Of a stretch of DNA of 64,000 nt, positions 46,221 through 56,909 are shown piece by piece. Every line of letters begins with the position of its first letter. Positions within the stretch are counted from its first letter, which is position 1. Source of the DNA: Notospermus geniculatus (Eukaryota > Nemertea > Pilidiophora > Heteronemertea > Lineidae). The notes under the pieces are model-generated. The model made no database searches. It worked only from the letters and a program-made list of their open reading frames with translations, and was not told where the DNA came from. The DNA lies in the NCBI GenBank assembly GCA_002633025.1, contig NMRB01000636.1, positions 33,892 through 97,891 of the forward strand. Direction: 5' to 3'. Made by a program: the position numbers and the translations under genes.

Positions 46221-46370
46221 AACTATGGGTAGTCGTTTTGTCAAGGGGTAAACTATGGGTAGTCGTTTTGTCAAGGGGTAAACTATGGGTAGTCGTTTTG
46301 TCAAGGGGTAAACTATGGGTAGTCGTTTTGTCAAGGGGTAAACTATGGGTAGTCGTTTTGTCAAGGGGTA
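46221..46370. repeat. Minisatellite, five identical 30-bp units
   Basis: There are five exact copies of the unit formed by AACTATGGGTAGTCG then TTTTGTCAAGGGGTA. It lies within a member of the TTGGCTCTCAATGGGC transposon family (46200-46445), whose interior elsewhere (about 16195) has one AACTATGGGCAGTC unit. The tandem array therefore grew from inside the element. Confidence 0.95.
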
Positions 46371-47164
46371 AGCAGGTCTAGGAAATCAACAATGGTGAAT
46401 TGCTCTTCGAGAGAAACTCGCGAGGAGAGGAGTGGCGCCTTTTTTGGGTAGTTCAATCCTTCTTGAAAGGGAAAACTCTGACGGAATGGCTCTTTTGCAG
46501 TCAAAGTGTTACATTGTATTAAAAGTTAAAAATCGACATGATACATGAAATATAACCTTCTTCATGTATATCGACTACACTATGAGGAGACATTTTAAGC
46601 AATGTATACTTCTGTAACAGAAAGGCTCCCCAAGGATATGCATGAGTCAGAGGCGCCTTTATCATTACCCCTCGAATATCTTGTATATAATCCTATATAT
46701 TGCATATATTCGACCTCAAAGGATTCGTGTCTACTTGACAGGTAAATAATCCGCTCATAACTTCCTAGACATGTCTCTGTCAAACTTAAGTAAAGGAAGA
46801 CTTTGTAAATGAAGAGCGACGCATCGGAAGTTTTTTTAGAGAAAGTCTGCTGTGAGACGAGCCGGTGTGAACGGAGTGATAGTCCTCGGATACCATTTCC
46901 CTAAAGCAGTAAATGTAAACGTCACTGACCGTGTTAACGACGCGACCCCCGGGACGAACTTGTCCGATGGCTCTCATTTTAAGCTGAAGTTAAAGTTCGG
47001 GTTCACAGTCTGATATCAACAACGTCTGATTTTACCTTTTAATCGCGGCCTCTCCTGAAACCTTTCAGCAGAATTCATAGATCTTCTCATTCAGCCCAAC
47101 CCTGATCATTCTGGGACTGGGTGGCGTGAGGCATGGTAGGTCCAGATCTGCCCAGACTCTCACG

Positions 47165-47230
47165 ACGACGGTGAGATTCGAATTTGGGACCTCAAGACCG
47201 CTACCCATAGACCACAGTCACTATACCATC
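47165..47230 (-). repeat. tRNA-like SINE fragment
   Basis: On the minus strand an A-box-like TGGTATAGTGACTG is followed by a B-box-like AAATTCGAATCTC. It is probably the tRNA-derived head of a SINE. No clear tail is seen. Confidence 0.4.
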
Positions 47231-47878
47231 GCAGTTCCTTTGCAGCTTGTCACATACTGGACAGCAATGACGGAAAAATCCAGTGCGTCGTCAAGGACGT
47301 CAAGTGTGTCTCGTGTCCTTGGTCGGGTAAAATGAAAATGGATGAATGTCTGTTAATTGGACAAGCAGAATTCGCCGATGGATACCTATCCATGGCGAGT
47401 CCATCTATTGGTTGTTTGGGGACCAGATTATCAAGAAGAAGTTCCTACCTTGTTCGGCCCTTACTGACTTTTCACCCTCCCCTCCCCCCCAAGAAATCCA
47501 GCTTCACGACAGCAGGTCCGATGAAAGTAAACGCCAATGTGGTCATTATATCTAACAATCCCGAGTAGATTTCTGGGCTATTCAATTTCTCGCCATGTCA
47601 ACACGAGAATAAGTTTTGTACACGGGCTGAGACCCCGTAGACGAACGAACCAATCAAAATTCGTTGATTAGGTCCACTTCAGAAAGCAAGCAGCTCTGGT
47701 TCATTTGCAATAACTTATTTACGTTGATAGGATTATGTTAAGGGTTCGAGGTGAGGCGTCCTTCTCAAACTGTTGTGTGACGTAGAGAAGTATGATACAG
47801 GGTGTATCAAGAATATTGCCTGGTGGAAATGTGTATTCTGCCGGGGGATCCAAAAGGGCTTGCTTTAATCAGCCCTAA

Positions 47879-48385
47879 AACCAGCAGCACACCAGGCGAT
47901 ATCGCAAGCGATCTGATCGCCACCGATTCTCGCCTAGGCGATATCGGTTTTCATATTGTCTGATAGAAGGCAATTAGTCTAGGCTGTAAGGGTAAAAATT
48001 CCGCAAATTGGTATAAAGCTACGAAATTTGGCACAGTGGTAGAGTTTTTGATGCTTATTAATTTCAGGACGGGTGACACGTGAAAAACGCCCCCTCATCC
48101 ACGCCTCGCTGTCCAGCGCACACCTCTTGTCAACAGCCAATTTTTCCTCGGTGGCGAGCAGTCAAGCCGATACCACAGGCGATCTGATCGCCACCGATTT
48201 TCTCGCCAGCCACAGCAGGGTAGGCGACATCGCTTTTTATATTGTCTGATATTGGGTGATCATCGCTGGCGAGAAGATTCCACACATCGCTGTCAGCGCG
48301 CATCTGGCGACAACAGCCGATTTTGTTCGATGGCGATCGGATCGTTTGCCTGTGCTGCCGATATCGCCCGGTGTGCTGCTGGCTC
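47879..48385. mobile_element. ~500-bp TIR element with GGCGATATCG ends
   Basis: CCAGCAGCACACCAGGCGAT at the left is mirrored by ATCGCCCGGTGTGCTGCTGG at the right. Inside, GCGATCTGATCGCCACCGAT and TATTGTCTGATA recur two to three times in direct and inverted order. This suggests a multi-part or internally duplicated element. No protein is encoded. Confidence 0.75.
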
Positions 48386-48689
48386 TACTCGCGGAGATGA
48401 AGCAACGCTGATGTTGGAACAATAGTTTCAGACTAAGCCCTCTCTCTGACCTCTTTGTAATAATCACTCCATCATTAAGAGTTTTGGAACTGAATCGTCA
48501 AACAGTATCATGTTCATCAGGAATCATTAATTGCTCTCAAACTGATTAACACACTGGTGTGATTGATCGGCTTCTTGTGATCGATATCAGAAGATTTGGT
48601 TCGATTGATCTGTGATCAAAGGGTTCGTTATATTTTGTTGTATAATGATCTGAAGTCATCTCCGAGCCATCCTGTATGTGCGCTGACAG

Positions 48690-48958
48690 CACTGAAAAAA
48701 AATTTCGGCTCATGTTGAGTACTTTGGGCTACTCATCAGTCATTTTGTCCGTGAGATGAGTAGAAAGATACTAATTGGGTACTAATTGGGTACTCATCGG
48801 GCCAAGGAGCTGCGTTTGGAGTTCCTTGCTACTCGCTATGAGTATCTTTCTACTCGCTGTCAGTACCTTTCTACTCAATATGAGTACCTTTCTACTCATC
48901 TCACGGACAAAACGAGTACCCCGAAAGTACTCAACATGATTAGGATTTTTTTTCAGTG
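48690..48958. mobile_element. MITE with CACTGAAAAAAAAT ends
   Basis: CACTGAAAAAAAATTTCGGC...GTTGAGTACTTT is mirrored by AAAGTACTCAACAT...ATTTTTTTTCAGTG. The interior has a run of TTTCTACTC(G/A)..ATGAGTA repeats, each about 23 bp and partly self-complementary. Confidence 0.85.
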
Positions 48959-48995
48959 AGTCGAGTGGCCTGTGGACAGCTGTAAATGAAGAAAT

Positions 48996-49034
48996 GAAAC
49001 TGAAATCCCTGTGACAGGCAGGGATTTCAGTTTC
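48996..49034. repeat. Perfect 16-bp-arm hairpin
   Basis: GAAACTGAAATCCCTG (48996-49011) is mirrored exactly at 49019-49034 around a 7-base loop. It abuts another perfect hairpin. Confidence 0.8.
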
Positions 49035-49067
49035 ACCAGGATCTGCCACAGTGTGGCAGATCCTGGT
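49035..49067. repeat. Second perfect hairpin, abutting the first
   Basis: ACCAGGATCTGCCACA (49035-49050) is mirrored at 49052-49067 across one base. The two hairpins begin and end back to back with no spacer, which is unusual. The function is unknown. Confidence 0.8.
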
Positions 49068-49495
49068 CTGCAGGTCTTGGTTTGAATGAGAACAGAAACT
49101 CAAGCGGGGCAGCGATTTCTGGTCTGCAGCTTGATATCAATGAAAAATCAGATTTGGAATATTTCATATCTCCATTTCGGATTTCTTGGTTTACCGCTGG
49201 TCAACCTCAGAATACAGAGTCTTTTATTTGGACAGATACCGTATTGTCTCTCTTATTTCTATTCCGGTCCACATAAACAGGTAACTGCGACTGTAACCCG
49301 CAGGTTAACGGCACCCAAGGGTGACATAACCAAGGTGTAAAATCGCATTGTAAATGCCCGGCATAGTGGTTCATCAAATAAAACAATAATATGGGCCTTT
49401 TATCAAATTGTCGATGAGGTCAATCGCACAAAGTGGACGTCATGAGGCAGCCGGAGTTTTTTTCATAATCCACCAGTGTGTTTTTTATCAATGTG

Positions 49496-49690
49496 AGACT
49501 TTACTGCCGTTAGAGGCCGCTGTAAGCGGTCCTAGAACGTCACAAACTTTGCCGACACAGACGTACCGGTAAACCGTGGCGTCCACGTCATTATGGATGA
49601 CGTCATGGCGTGCACTTCTTCTCTGTGACGTCAAATTCCATGACGTTCTAGGACGCTAACTGGTGGTGGCCTCTAACGGCAGGAAAGTCT
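49496..49690. mobile_element. 195-bp MITE with AGACTTTACTGCCGTTAGAG ends, copy 1
   Basis: The end AGACTTTACTGCCGTTAGAG is mirrored by GGCCTCTAACGGCAGGAAAG. The inner arms carry TAGAACGTCA/TGACGTTCTA, and the interior holds several CRE-like TGACGTCA sites. A second copy lies at 55233. Confidence 0.85.
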
Positions 49691-49832
49691 TCCATTTCAC
49701 TGTAGGTGATTCGTTCACTGACAAGATGGCCGTATTCTGGTTTTACACTTCTGGCCTGCCACGACAACTGAATAATTTGCTGGATACCGCTGCCGGACAT
49801 GTAGAGATATAATTGTACTCTCCCTACTGACC

Positions 49833-49910
49833 CCTCGGTAGCCTAGTGGTGACTACCGCGCCTTTGCCTGGTAGACCCCGGGTTCGACTCCAGCTTTTTG
49901 GATTTTTTTT
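49833..49910 (+). repeat. tRNA-derived SINE head with T-run
   Basis: The A box TAGCCTAGTGG (49839-49849) and B box GGTTCGACTCC (49881-49891) are correctly spaced. A T8 run at 49903-49910 could end RNA polymerase III transcription. No 3' body is recognised. Confidence 0.6.
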
Positions 49911-50323
49911 CTCTCCGACTGTTCTTGTTTTTTAATGAAAGATGATGTGTTGCGTACCCTCATCAACTATTCAGAATGTTTGGCGGTCTTTTTATCAATT
50001 TTTACTTCCCTTGCCCACACCGAAATGTTTTGCATAGTAGCAATGTGTACTAAGCTGCGCATGCGCAGTAGGTCTTGCGCATGCCCATTAGTTGGTCGGC
50101 TAGGGCCGGTATTCAAAGGTAGAATCAATTTCGCATGTCCAAACCCACCTCGCGCAGCGTGTTGCTATGACGTGTTGATTAGGATCCACCCCAATCCACT
50201 GGTTGGCTCACATGATTATTAGCAGTGACGTAAGGTGCTGTCAGTGGACGAAAGTTAGATGACTGTAAGGCGCAATAGGATGTGTCACTCGTACACAATG
50301 CGCCGGTTTGAGCCTATGAATAA

Positions 50324-50907
50324 TAGGGTTTTTTCACAGAGCACTGCTCTCCCAGGCGCATGCTTTCATCGGTATTCATATGATAATAAGGTGATTTCGT
50401 AGTAGAGTTTACCATCTGTCCATTCCTGGGCCGATGTCTCTGATTGGCTGCTTNGCTGTGCGCCAATTAACGCTCACAATAGACGCTATGCTCTAATCCC
50501 CCCAATGCGCGTTAAATGACAAAAGGCTTATGCGCCACAATTGAATTCTTATGCTCTTTGCTTGCTTTGGACTGCGCTTCTTGTGCCCCTATTATTAAGG
50601 TGACAAAAGGTTATGTGCTCACTCATTCAACCCTTCTGCACTATTGACCAGCGACGCCCACTGTTTACACCTGCAATGTGCTGGTAGTTTCTAACCTGTT
50701 TCCTTGGGCGTCCGACGGTGGCGCTTCGTATCGGAGCACGAATAGTCAGTGCCACCATCGGAGCCCAGGGAACCAGGTTAGTAAATTTCTAGCCAATGAA
50801 ACATCAGCGGTGTACAGTCAGTCATTCATTCAGCCCACCCCTTATTGTAATATGAATGGTGCAGAAAGCATGCGCTTGGGAGAGCAGTGCTCCATGATAA
50901 AACCCTA
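50324..50907. mobile_element. ~585-bp TIR element, TAGGGTTTTTTCACAG ends
   Basis: The left TAGGGTTTTTTCACAGAGCA...GCTCTCCCAGGCGCATGC is mirrored by GCATGCGCTTGGGAGAGCAG...AAAACCCTA. The interior holds a further hairpin (50692-50785, AACCTG..TTGGGC and its mirror) and the N at 50454. No transposase is encoded. Confidence 0.75.
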
Positions 50908-50908
50908 A

Positions 50909-51010
50909 TAGGGTTTTTTCACAGTCCGCACTGCTCTATTCATAGGGTATGCTGATCCTTTGTGTTCCGAGACTTTGACAATAGGGAATGCTCACAGTGA
51001 AAAAAGCCTA
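50909..51010. mobile_element. Short relative of the preceding element, head to tail
   Basis: This begins TAGGGTTTTTTCACAG immediately after the previous element and ends GTGAAAAAAGCCTA. It is about 102 bp, so it looks like a deleted derivative. The junction CCCTAATAGGG is palindromic. Confidence 0.65.
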
Positions 51011-52308
51011 ATGATTGATGTGGGCTTGGCCAGAGTAATTTTGTCTCTCCGAGTTCACATGAAAACCGACAGCTTTTTTGGTAGGCAATGAATACATTTG
51101 GCAATGGTATCATTGCATAGTTAGTAAGAATAGCTGTGCTCACAATAAAGTTGAAGTTGCTGTCGCGCAGATACGACAAGTAATGCCTGCTTGAAATAAA
51201 AACCTCCTTATTGAGACCAGGCCGCTAAGAATGTATCATGTCAACTGGTTTAAAAGCTTCTTTATCAAGCAACGTTTGTGGGCCTGGTAGAAAACTGCTT
51301 GTTTGATCCCGTCGAAGACAACGCCGTTTGTGGCACGTCTGGATGCCCATAACACCACCACGAGCACTACGAGAGATTTTAGGAAATATCTGACAATTTT
51401 GTCGCATTCTTATACAGAGTCCTGGCTACTCATGGGCATAATGCATTGCATCAAAGATGGCTGCGCCCATGGCTGGTTTTGTGTACACTAAACATTTCGG
51501 TGTGTTGCCTGTGGCAGCAAGACTGACCAATTAGGCAAGCCCGAACCCGTCAGTCATCACCACTATCTGTCAATCACCACTATCGATGAAGGGCGCAATC
51601 AGGGTATTTCCGGGTCTGACCGAACTCCTTCTAATTCCTCAGTTAGCTTTGTGATGTGATGTACAAATGAAGAAATATTCTAAAACTAAAAGTGCCAAGA
51701 AAGGTGTGGACTCGTTTTTAGGCCCACCTGAAACGGCATGCCTTAGTTTAGATTCCCCAGCGTCGACAGACAAGGATACATTGTCTCAAAATAGCAATCT
51801 AAATGTGGCACATGTCACCTTAAAATACTTGATGCAGGAAACCCCTTTCGTATGGTGGGATACATCGACAGCTCGCCAACAAAGCGCTGTTTCTTCCTTC
51901 TGAATTCAACGCCTACTCTCCAAATGCTTAACCCGACACCCGTGCGCACAGGAAGCCATTTGCCTTCCCCTATATGCACTTTGATAAGAATATTTCTTTC
52001 CGAGAAATAGCGGCTGTACTTTTGATGTTCATTATAAACTGATATATGAACACGAAGGGTGCAGCTGGAACTTGACTTCAGAGTGGAAGATACACTAAGT
52101 AACAGCGACAGGCATGACACACAACATAGGCTACTTTTTCAGTGCAGTTTGATTCGAAATGACGTTAAATCGGGAGGTGAGCGCCAAATACGACAGAGCT
52201 ATAGACAACATCGGCCGAAATTAATGTAGAGCAGGAGAAAACCGGAATGCCCGGAGGAACACGCGTTGTCAATGAGAGACACTCTATATCACATGCAGAC
52301 TGCGATAG
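51011..52308. other. Intergenic, no gene called
   Basis: A 78-codon plus-strand ORF at 51667-51903 starts with a Lys/Ser-rich segment (MKKYSKTKSAKKGVDSF) that looks protein-like. It has no domain I recognise and no paired splice sites. The rest holds nothing notable. Confidence 0.35.
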
Positions 52309-52460
52309 AGCAGTCAGCCGCGCTTATTGCCAAAAGATGGCAGCAAAGTTCTAGCGGACCAATGCAAAAGAAAATTCCCTTGATTGGTGCTCAGTCAAGC
52401 ATGAATGGGTCCGGTAGGCATTGAATTGGGCCGTAGCGACACCTTTTGGTCAATGACTGG
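52309..52460. mobile_element. Dispersed AGCAAAGTTCTAGCGGACCA element, copy 2
   Basis: This runs from GAGCAGTCAGCCGCGCTTAT to GACACCTTTTGGTCAATGAC, matching 31783-31945. A tRNA-like SINE fragment follows immediately on the other strand. Confidence 0.75.
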
Positions 52461-52521
52461 GGATCGAACCAGGACAATCCGAGGTGACAGCCGCCGATGT
52501 TTCCAATCTCTACACTGATCC
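52455..52521 (-). repeat. tRNA-like SINE fragment
   Basis: The minus strand reads GTAGAGATTGGAAACATCGG and the B-box context CCTGGTTCGATCCCCAG. It shares the stretch GGAAACATCGG.GGCTGTCACCT with the tRNA-like piece at 40276 (GGAAACGTACCTGTCACCT), so both belong to one SINE family. Confidence 0.55.
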
Positions 52522-52931
52522 GATTCTCACCATCACTGATACCTGCAGCTAGTATCAGCCCAAGTGTCTGCACCTGTGGGTTCTGAACTACTTTTTTATC
52601 CACTTTTTCCACCCTTGTCAAATGACTGTCACAGCTATCGGTATCACTCGCTGTAAAAACCTGCTGAGACGATATTTTTCTCATCTGTTCTGATCAAAGG
52701 CATAAATTTCTATGATTGTTATGGCGCCTCTCCTCCACATGTTCAAATGTGGATAGAAATATAGAAGCGTTTAGTTATTTTTTCTAATACATCTTTCCGT
52801 TCCATGACTATTAGTCGTCACAGGGCGCTAGGTGGCGTTGTGTCCTATTCTTCCAATTATTTCCACCGTTTTTCCAATAGAGGGCGCCAGAGTCTATTTC
52901 TAAACAACGTTTGACTGAGTTCCACTAAAGA

Positions 52932-53257
52932 GTGATAATAAGGCGATTAGGTACCTTAACCAGGCTGAGTTTATTGATGTATGACCCCAGGAAAAAATGA
53001 ACCATGAACTTTATGCTTGAACCATGAACTACGGCCAAATAACAGTGCAGTTTATAGTAAAACTATGAACTTCACTGTTATTATGAACTTCACTGTGATA
53101 ATAAGGCGATTAGGTACCTTAACCAGGCTGAGTTTATTGATGTATGACCCCAGGAAAAAATGAACCATGAACTTTATGCTTGAACCATGAACTACGGCCA
53201 AATAACAGTGCAGTTTATAGTAAAACTATGAACTTCACTGTTATTATGAACTTCACT
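52932..53257. repeat. 163-bp unit in tandem, two copies
   Basis: The unit starting GTGATAATAAGGCGATTAGG at 52932 is repeated from 53095. Within each unit the short phrase GAACCATGAACTT or TATGAACTTCACTGTTAT is itself repeated, so this is a higher-order repeat. Confidence 0.9.
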
Positions 53258-53279
53258 GTTATTACTTCACTGTCATGGT

Positions 53280-53322
53280 TGAACCATGAACTTTATGGTT
53301 CAACCATAAAGTTCATGGTTCA
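53280..53322. repeat. 43-bp near-perfect palindrome
   Basis: TGAACCATGAACTTTATGGT followed by TCA and its mirror image through 53322 forms two 21-base arms around one base. It is made of the same GAACCATGAACTTTATG phrase as the adjoining tandem repeat, so the repeat has been inverted here. Confidence 0.85.
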
Positions 53323-53781
53323 TTTTTTCGGTCCCCGCTAATTGACGAAGTTCAATTAACACTTGTGATTTTCCTATGATTTTACCCAATTTGTGATGTG
53401 GGAAGTTGCTAATATATGCTAATTGATTGTCAATTAACGAGTTGGATATCACCAGAACAGTATCGAACAAGTTGGCGAAGTAGATCGTTGCAAAGGCGAA
53501 ATCAGGGGGGTCGACGCTCCTTAGATGTGACGTCACTAGAGTTGGTAACCTTGAAATTGACGTCAGCAGTGACCTGCTTTTCCCGCGATGAAGTAAAGCA
53601 ACCATATCAGAGACCATCAGGCCGGATAAAGATCCATTCTTTTGACCAAGTTAAGCTTCTTACGTTGGTAATGATGGTTCGATACTCGGGGTCCATCTAG
53701 GCAAGGTCTGCCGACATCGTTATAGTTCGACAGAAAACATGCGGCATGCGAGAGCGAGGTTGTGAAAAGACTGACCACTCT

Positions 53782-53979
53782 CTGCGTACTACGTCATCAC
53801 TATTGGTGTCCTTCATCAGGATTGACCTGCTCCTGCGTACTACGTCATCGCTATGAGTGTAGTTTATCAGCATTGTCCTGTCTGCGTACTACATCAACAC
53901 TATCGGTGAAGTTCAACAGGAGTGAACTTTGACCTGCCTCTGCGTACTGTGTCATCACTATTGGTGTAGTTCATCAGAA
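53782..53979. repeat. Diverged minisatellite, four ~50-58-bp units
   Basis: Units begin CTGCGTACTACGTCATC or a variant at 53782, 53833, 53882 and 53940. They continue through CTAT(T/G)..GTGTAGTTCATCAG. Confidence 0.75.
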
Positions 53980-55232
53980 TAAGCTGTCATTGCGTTTAGT
54001 CGTCTACAGTTTTTCACTGAGTGAAGGGAATTGAAGACGTTCACGTAGTCGTTTTTACAGCGTGTCTAAACCCCTCTCATACCTTTAGTATTCCTCGATG
54101 TCCATCGAATACGACAAACCTCTTGCGGAGTGTCACTACATACATCTATCAAGATATATCTCTAGGTAAGAACATGGTGGCATAAAAAAACGTCTCCTCA
54201 GCGACGCATATCACAAACGCAGACCAAGGCGGCCGAGATGTGGTCCAGATAGAAATCTTATACATGTAAGAAGGATCTTTAAGTCTGGATTGCGATGAGG
54301 TTTTTGATTTTTTTGTTCTGACTTTCCTTTTTGCTTGTGACTTTTGGCTCCCTTGGGGTCGGTGTTTTATAGTTCAGCGCGAAGTGGTTTGGAATTCGTC
54401 TTGTGTAATTCAAATGATTCGTACACAAGTAGGCCTTCTCGTTCCGAATTATGTGTCAGACTGTTCAGCTGTCGTGGTACAGCACATGAAAAGGTCCTGT
54501 CAGTCTCTGGGAGGCTAACCAGCCTCTCGGTTCTCTCAACAGCAGCGGCCTATCGCCTGGCCGAAGAGCAGATGATGGGGGTAGGTTGTAGGTTACTCCT
54601 GCTAATCTGTTGCAAGCTCCCTACTTTCTTTTTAAAAATACCGCACAAACCTGCACCATCTGGATGAGAATCGTGATAAACTGCTGACGTCTGGTGCCAG
54701 GCAAGATCGGCAAGAACCGAACACAGCTCGGGCGGGTGTTCCAAGGGTGAGAAAATAAACCTCGCAGGCAGACAAAACCTTTCAACATGCAAAATGATTT
54801 AAAGTCTGACGAGTAACAAACACGCACTTAGGAAATTAAAAACAAGTAAAGCATCTGTGAGATTTCTCTCATCTTCCATTAAACATGCCCCGTCAATTTC
54901 TCCTAATTGATATTGCAATGAAATGAACTCTGGAGGCATTTAATTCAACTCAGTAGAAGGAAATGTACAGAGGGCACAGCCCGGCAACTGTCGCCATCTC
55001 AAGTTACGTAAGTTGTAACTACTACCTTTCAGAAAGTCGCTCTGTTTGATCGACTAGTTGCGTCTGGCTATTATATCAGGTGTCTGCAAGTCACAACTGG
55101 TCGATCATTCCAGATTTCGACAGTTCGCTGATTATAGAATGGTCCCCTTTTTAGCGTTCCTCTTTACCACTGCTGATCGATTATTTTGGCCTGATCGGCA
55201 TTCATTCAGTTATCTTTCCGTCAATGGCAGGG
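53980..55232. other. Intergenic, no gene
   Basis: ORFs of up to 107 codons (54344-54667 and opposite-strand overlaps) show no domain. Nothing is supported. Confidence 0.4.
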
Positions 55233-55427
55233 AGACTTACTGCCGTTAGAGGCCGCTTGTTTGTTTGTGGGCTCTAGAACGTCACAAAATATGACGTCAC
55301 AGACGTAAACCATGGCCTCCTCGTCATTATGGATGACGTTGTGGCGTGCAATTCTTCTCTGTGACGTCAAATTTCATGACGTTTTAGGACCGCTAACTGG
55401 TCGTGGCCTCTAACGGCAGTAAAGTCT
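55233..55427. mobile_element. 195-bp MITE with AGACTTACTGCCGTTAGAG ends, copy 2
   Basis: This has the same ends and CRE-rich interior as 49496-49690. A short GTTTGTTTGTGGGCT replaces part of the left inner arm. Confidence 0.85.
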
Positions 55428-56217
55428 CCGATTTCAAACCAACGTGAGCCTATTCATACTCATGCATGTCGACAAAACCGCAATCCGGCCTTCGCCGGCT
55501 GAAAGAAGTTACATCTCCTGAGACACCTAACTAATTATCCGACACCAAGACACCCAGACGGAGGTGGCTGCAGCAATGAAGACATTGCGTGACCACATTT
55601 CAAGTGAGACCTTGCCGACACCTCCGTCAGGCGAGACATACATCTCATAATTGAACCAATTAGTGATGTGATTCGTGCAAATTATCACCAAATCTTGCAT
55701 ATTGTGCGGCGTTATTACTTTTTGCAACATTTCCTGGAGGTTTCGTCATGACAATACCAATAAGTATACACAACTTTATACATATTGATATCGTTCGAAG
55801 TCACAGTCGTTTGGAAATTCCAAAGACTTTTCATATTTACGCATTCTGCCGTTCAGTTTGGCAGAGTCGGTGGAACTGGGTATGATTTTAGCACAACAAT
55901 CCGCCACCCAAGAAAAGTTGATTGAACATGAACGTTGGACTGGTCTCCTAACTGGAACTACATGTAGGCCTACCATCAGTTCCTTATGAACACGTTTACC
56001 CTGTATTTGTAACAACGATCGTAGACACTCTGCCAGCGACTCTTCACCCATCTACTGTTGTCTGGCACGCCTAATTAGACCCTGTTCCGATTGATTACTC
56101 GATAAAATGAACAAGAGAGAATGACCAGAGAATGGTTAGGAAAACACGAGCAGAACACCATCAAATAAGGTACGGGAAGCATTGCTGGCGAAGGCAATAA
56201 GGCGCCTGCAGAACTTC

Positions 56218-56335
56218 CGCCGCTGGGAGGCGCTGTGAGCGGTACCTTTTTTCAGCGTCACGGGTCAGTGTTGCACTGCGTCAAGGACGTCGTGACGCGG
56301 CGTTATTGCGTTGTTTTGCTCTGTTTTAGACGTCT
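56218..56335. mobile_element. GGCGCTGTGAGCGGTACC-type MITE fragment
   Basis: The left end GGAGGCGCTGTGAGCGGTAC and a GACGTCGTGACGCGGCGTTA interior relate it to 32549 and 38540 (in inverted order). The right end is not clear. It lies about 300 bp upstream of the neuropeptide promoter. Confidence 0.45.
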
Positions 56336-56588
56336 TTGATTGTTGAAAAGCCACGTTTTCAGGCTCATTCATGTTCATTGTGGCCATTCGATGATTTCAT
56401 TTCGTTTTTGATTTCATAACTGACCGTGAAAAAACCAGAGACGGCCATCGCATTAATAAAAAGAGAAGTAACTTGGCAACCGATCCAACAGTTCTGTGTG
56501 GTTGGTATAAGGTGCTAATAACCCCCTAGGCCATCTCGTAAACTGCTGCGTCACAGTCACTTATCACCTCAAGATATCAAAATGTAAT

Positions 56589-56631
56589 TGACGTATTTTC
56601 CCACATTGCACCGCGCAGGTTGGATATAAAA
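56589..56631 (+). promoter_or_regulatory. Promoter of the neuropeptide gene: CRE-like site and TATA box
   Basis: TATAAAA at 56625-56631 is preceded by TGACGTA at 56589-56595. Transcription would begin near 56655. CRE-like sites are common upstream of secreted peptide genes, but regulation here is inferred from the motif alone. Confidence 0.5.
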
Positions 56632-56721
56632 GCCGACCCGAAAACAAGCATATATCACATCACGTACAGCAAGCAATTTGAAGAGCTCTGCGGTTCTGTA
56701 TTTTGGTATTTTATATAGTTG

Positions 56722-56892
56722 GTAGGTTTTATTTTGTTTTTGGAGCGTTCCACACTTTTTATTCAAAGGCCTACTTGTCAATCTTTTATTCAGGCATACA
56801 CGTTTTGATTCCAGCCATCTTGGACGTATTTTCAAACTGCTCAACACAAGCTGACTCGTTAGTAACATGTTTTTTTTGTTTGATACTTGCAG
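56722..56892 (+). other. Predicted 5'UTR intron of the neuropeptide gene
   Basis: The donor GTAGGT at 56722 and acceptor TACTTGCAG ending at 56892 give a 171-bp intron that removes upstream open frame. The exon that follows starts 17 bases before the ATG. Confidence 0.5.
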
Positions 56893-56909
56893 GTTCACCA
56901 TCAGGTACA

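Noticed and set aside
46221-46370. CRISPR array
   Set aside because: The units are contiguous with no spacers, and the surrounding genes are animal. It is a minisatellite.
51667-51903. 78-codon ORF with a Lys-rich start as a gene or transposase N-terminus
   Set aside because: The composition is suggestive but no domain, promoter or splice context supports it.
56703-56909. Upstream extension of the prohormone frame
   Set aside because: It lacks an ATG and crosses a likely intron acceptor at 56892. The signal peptide begins at the ATG at 56910.
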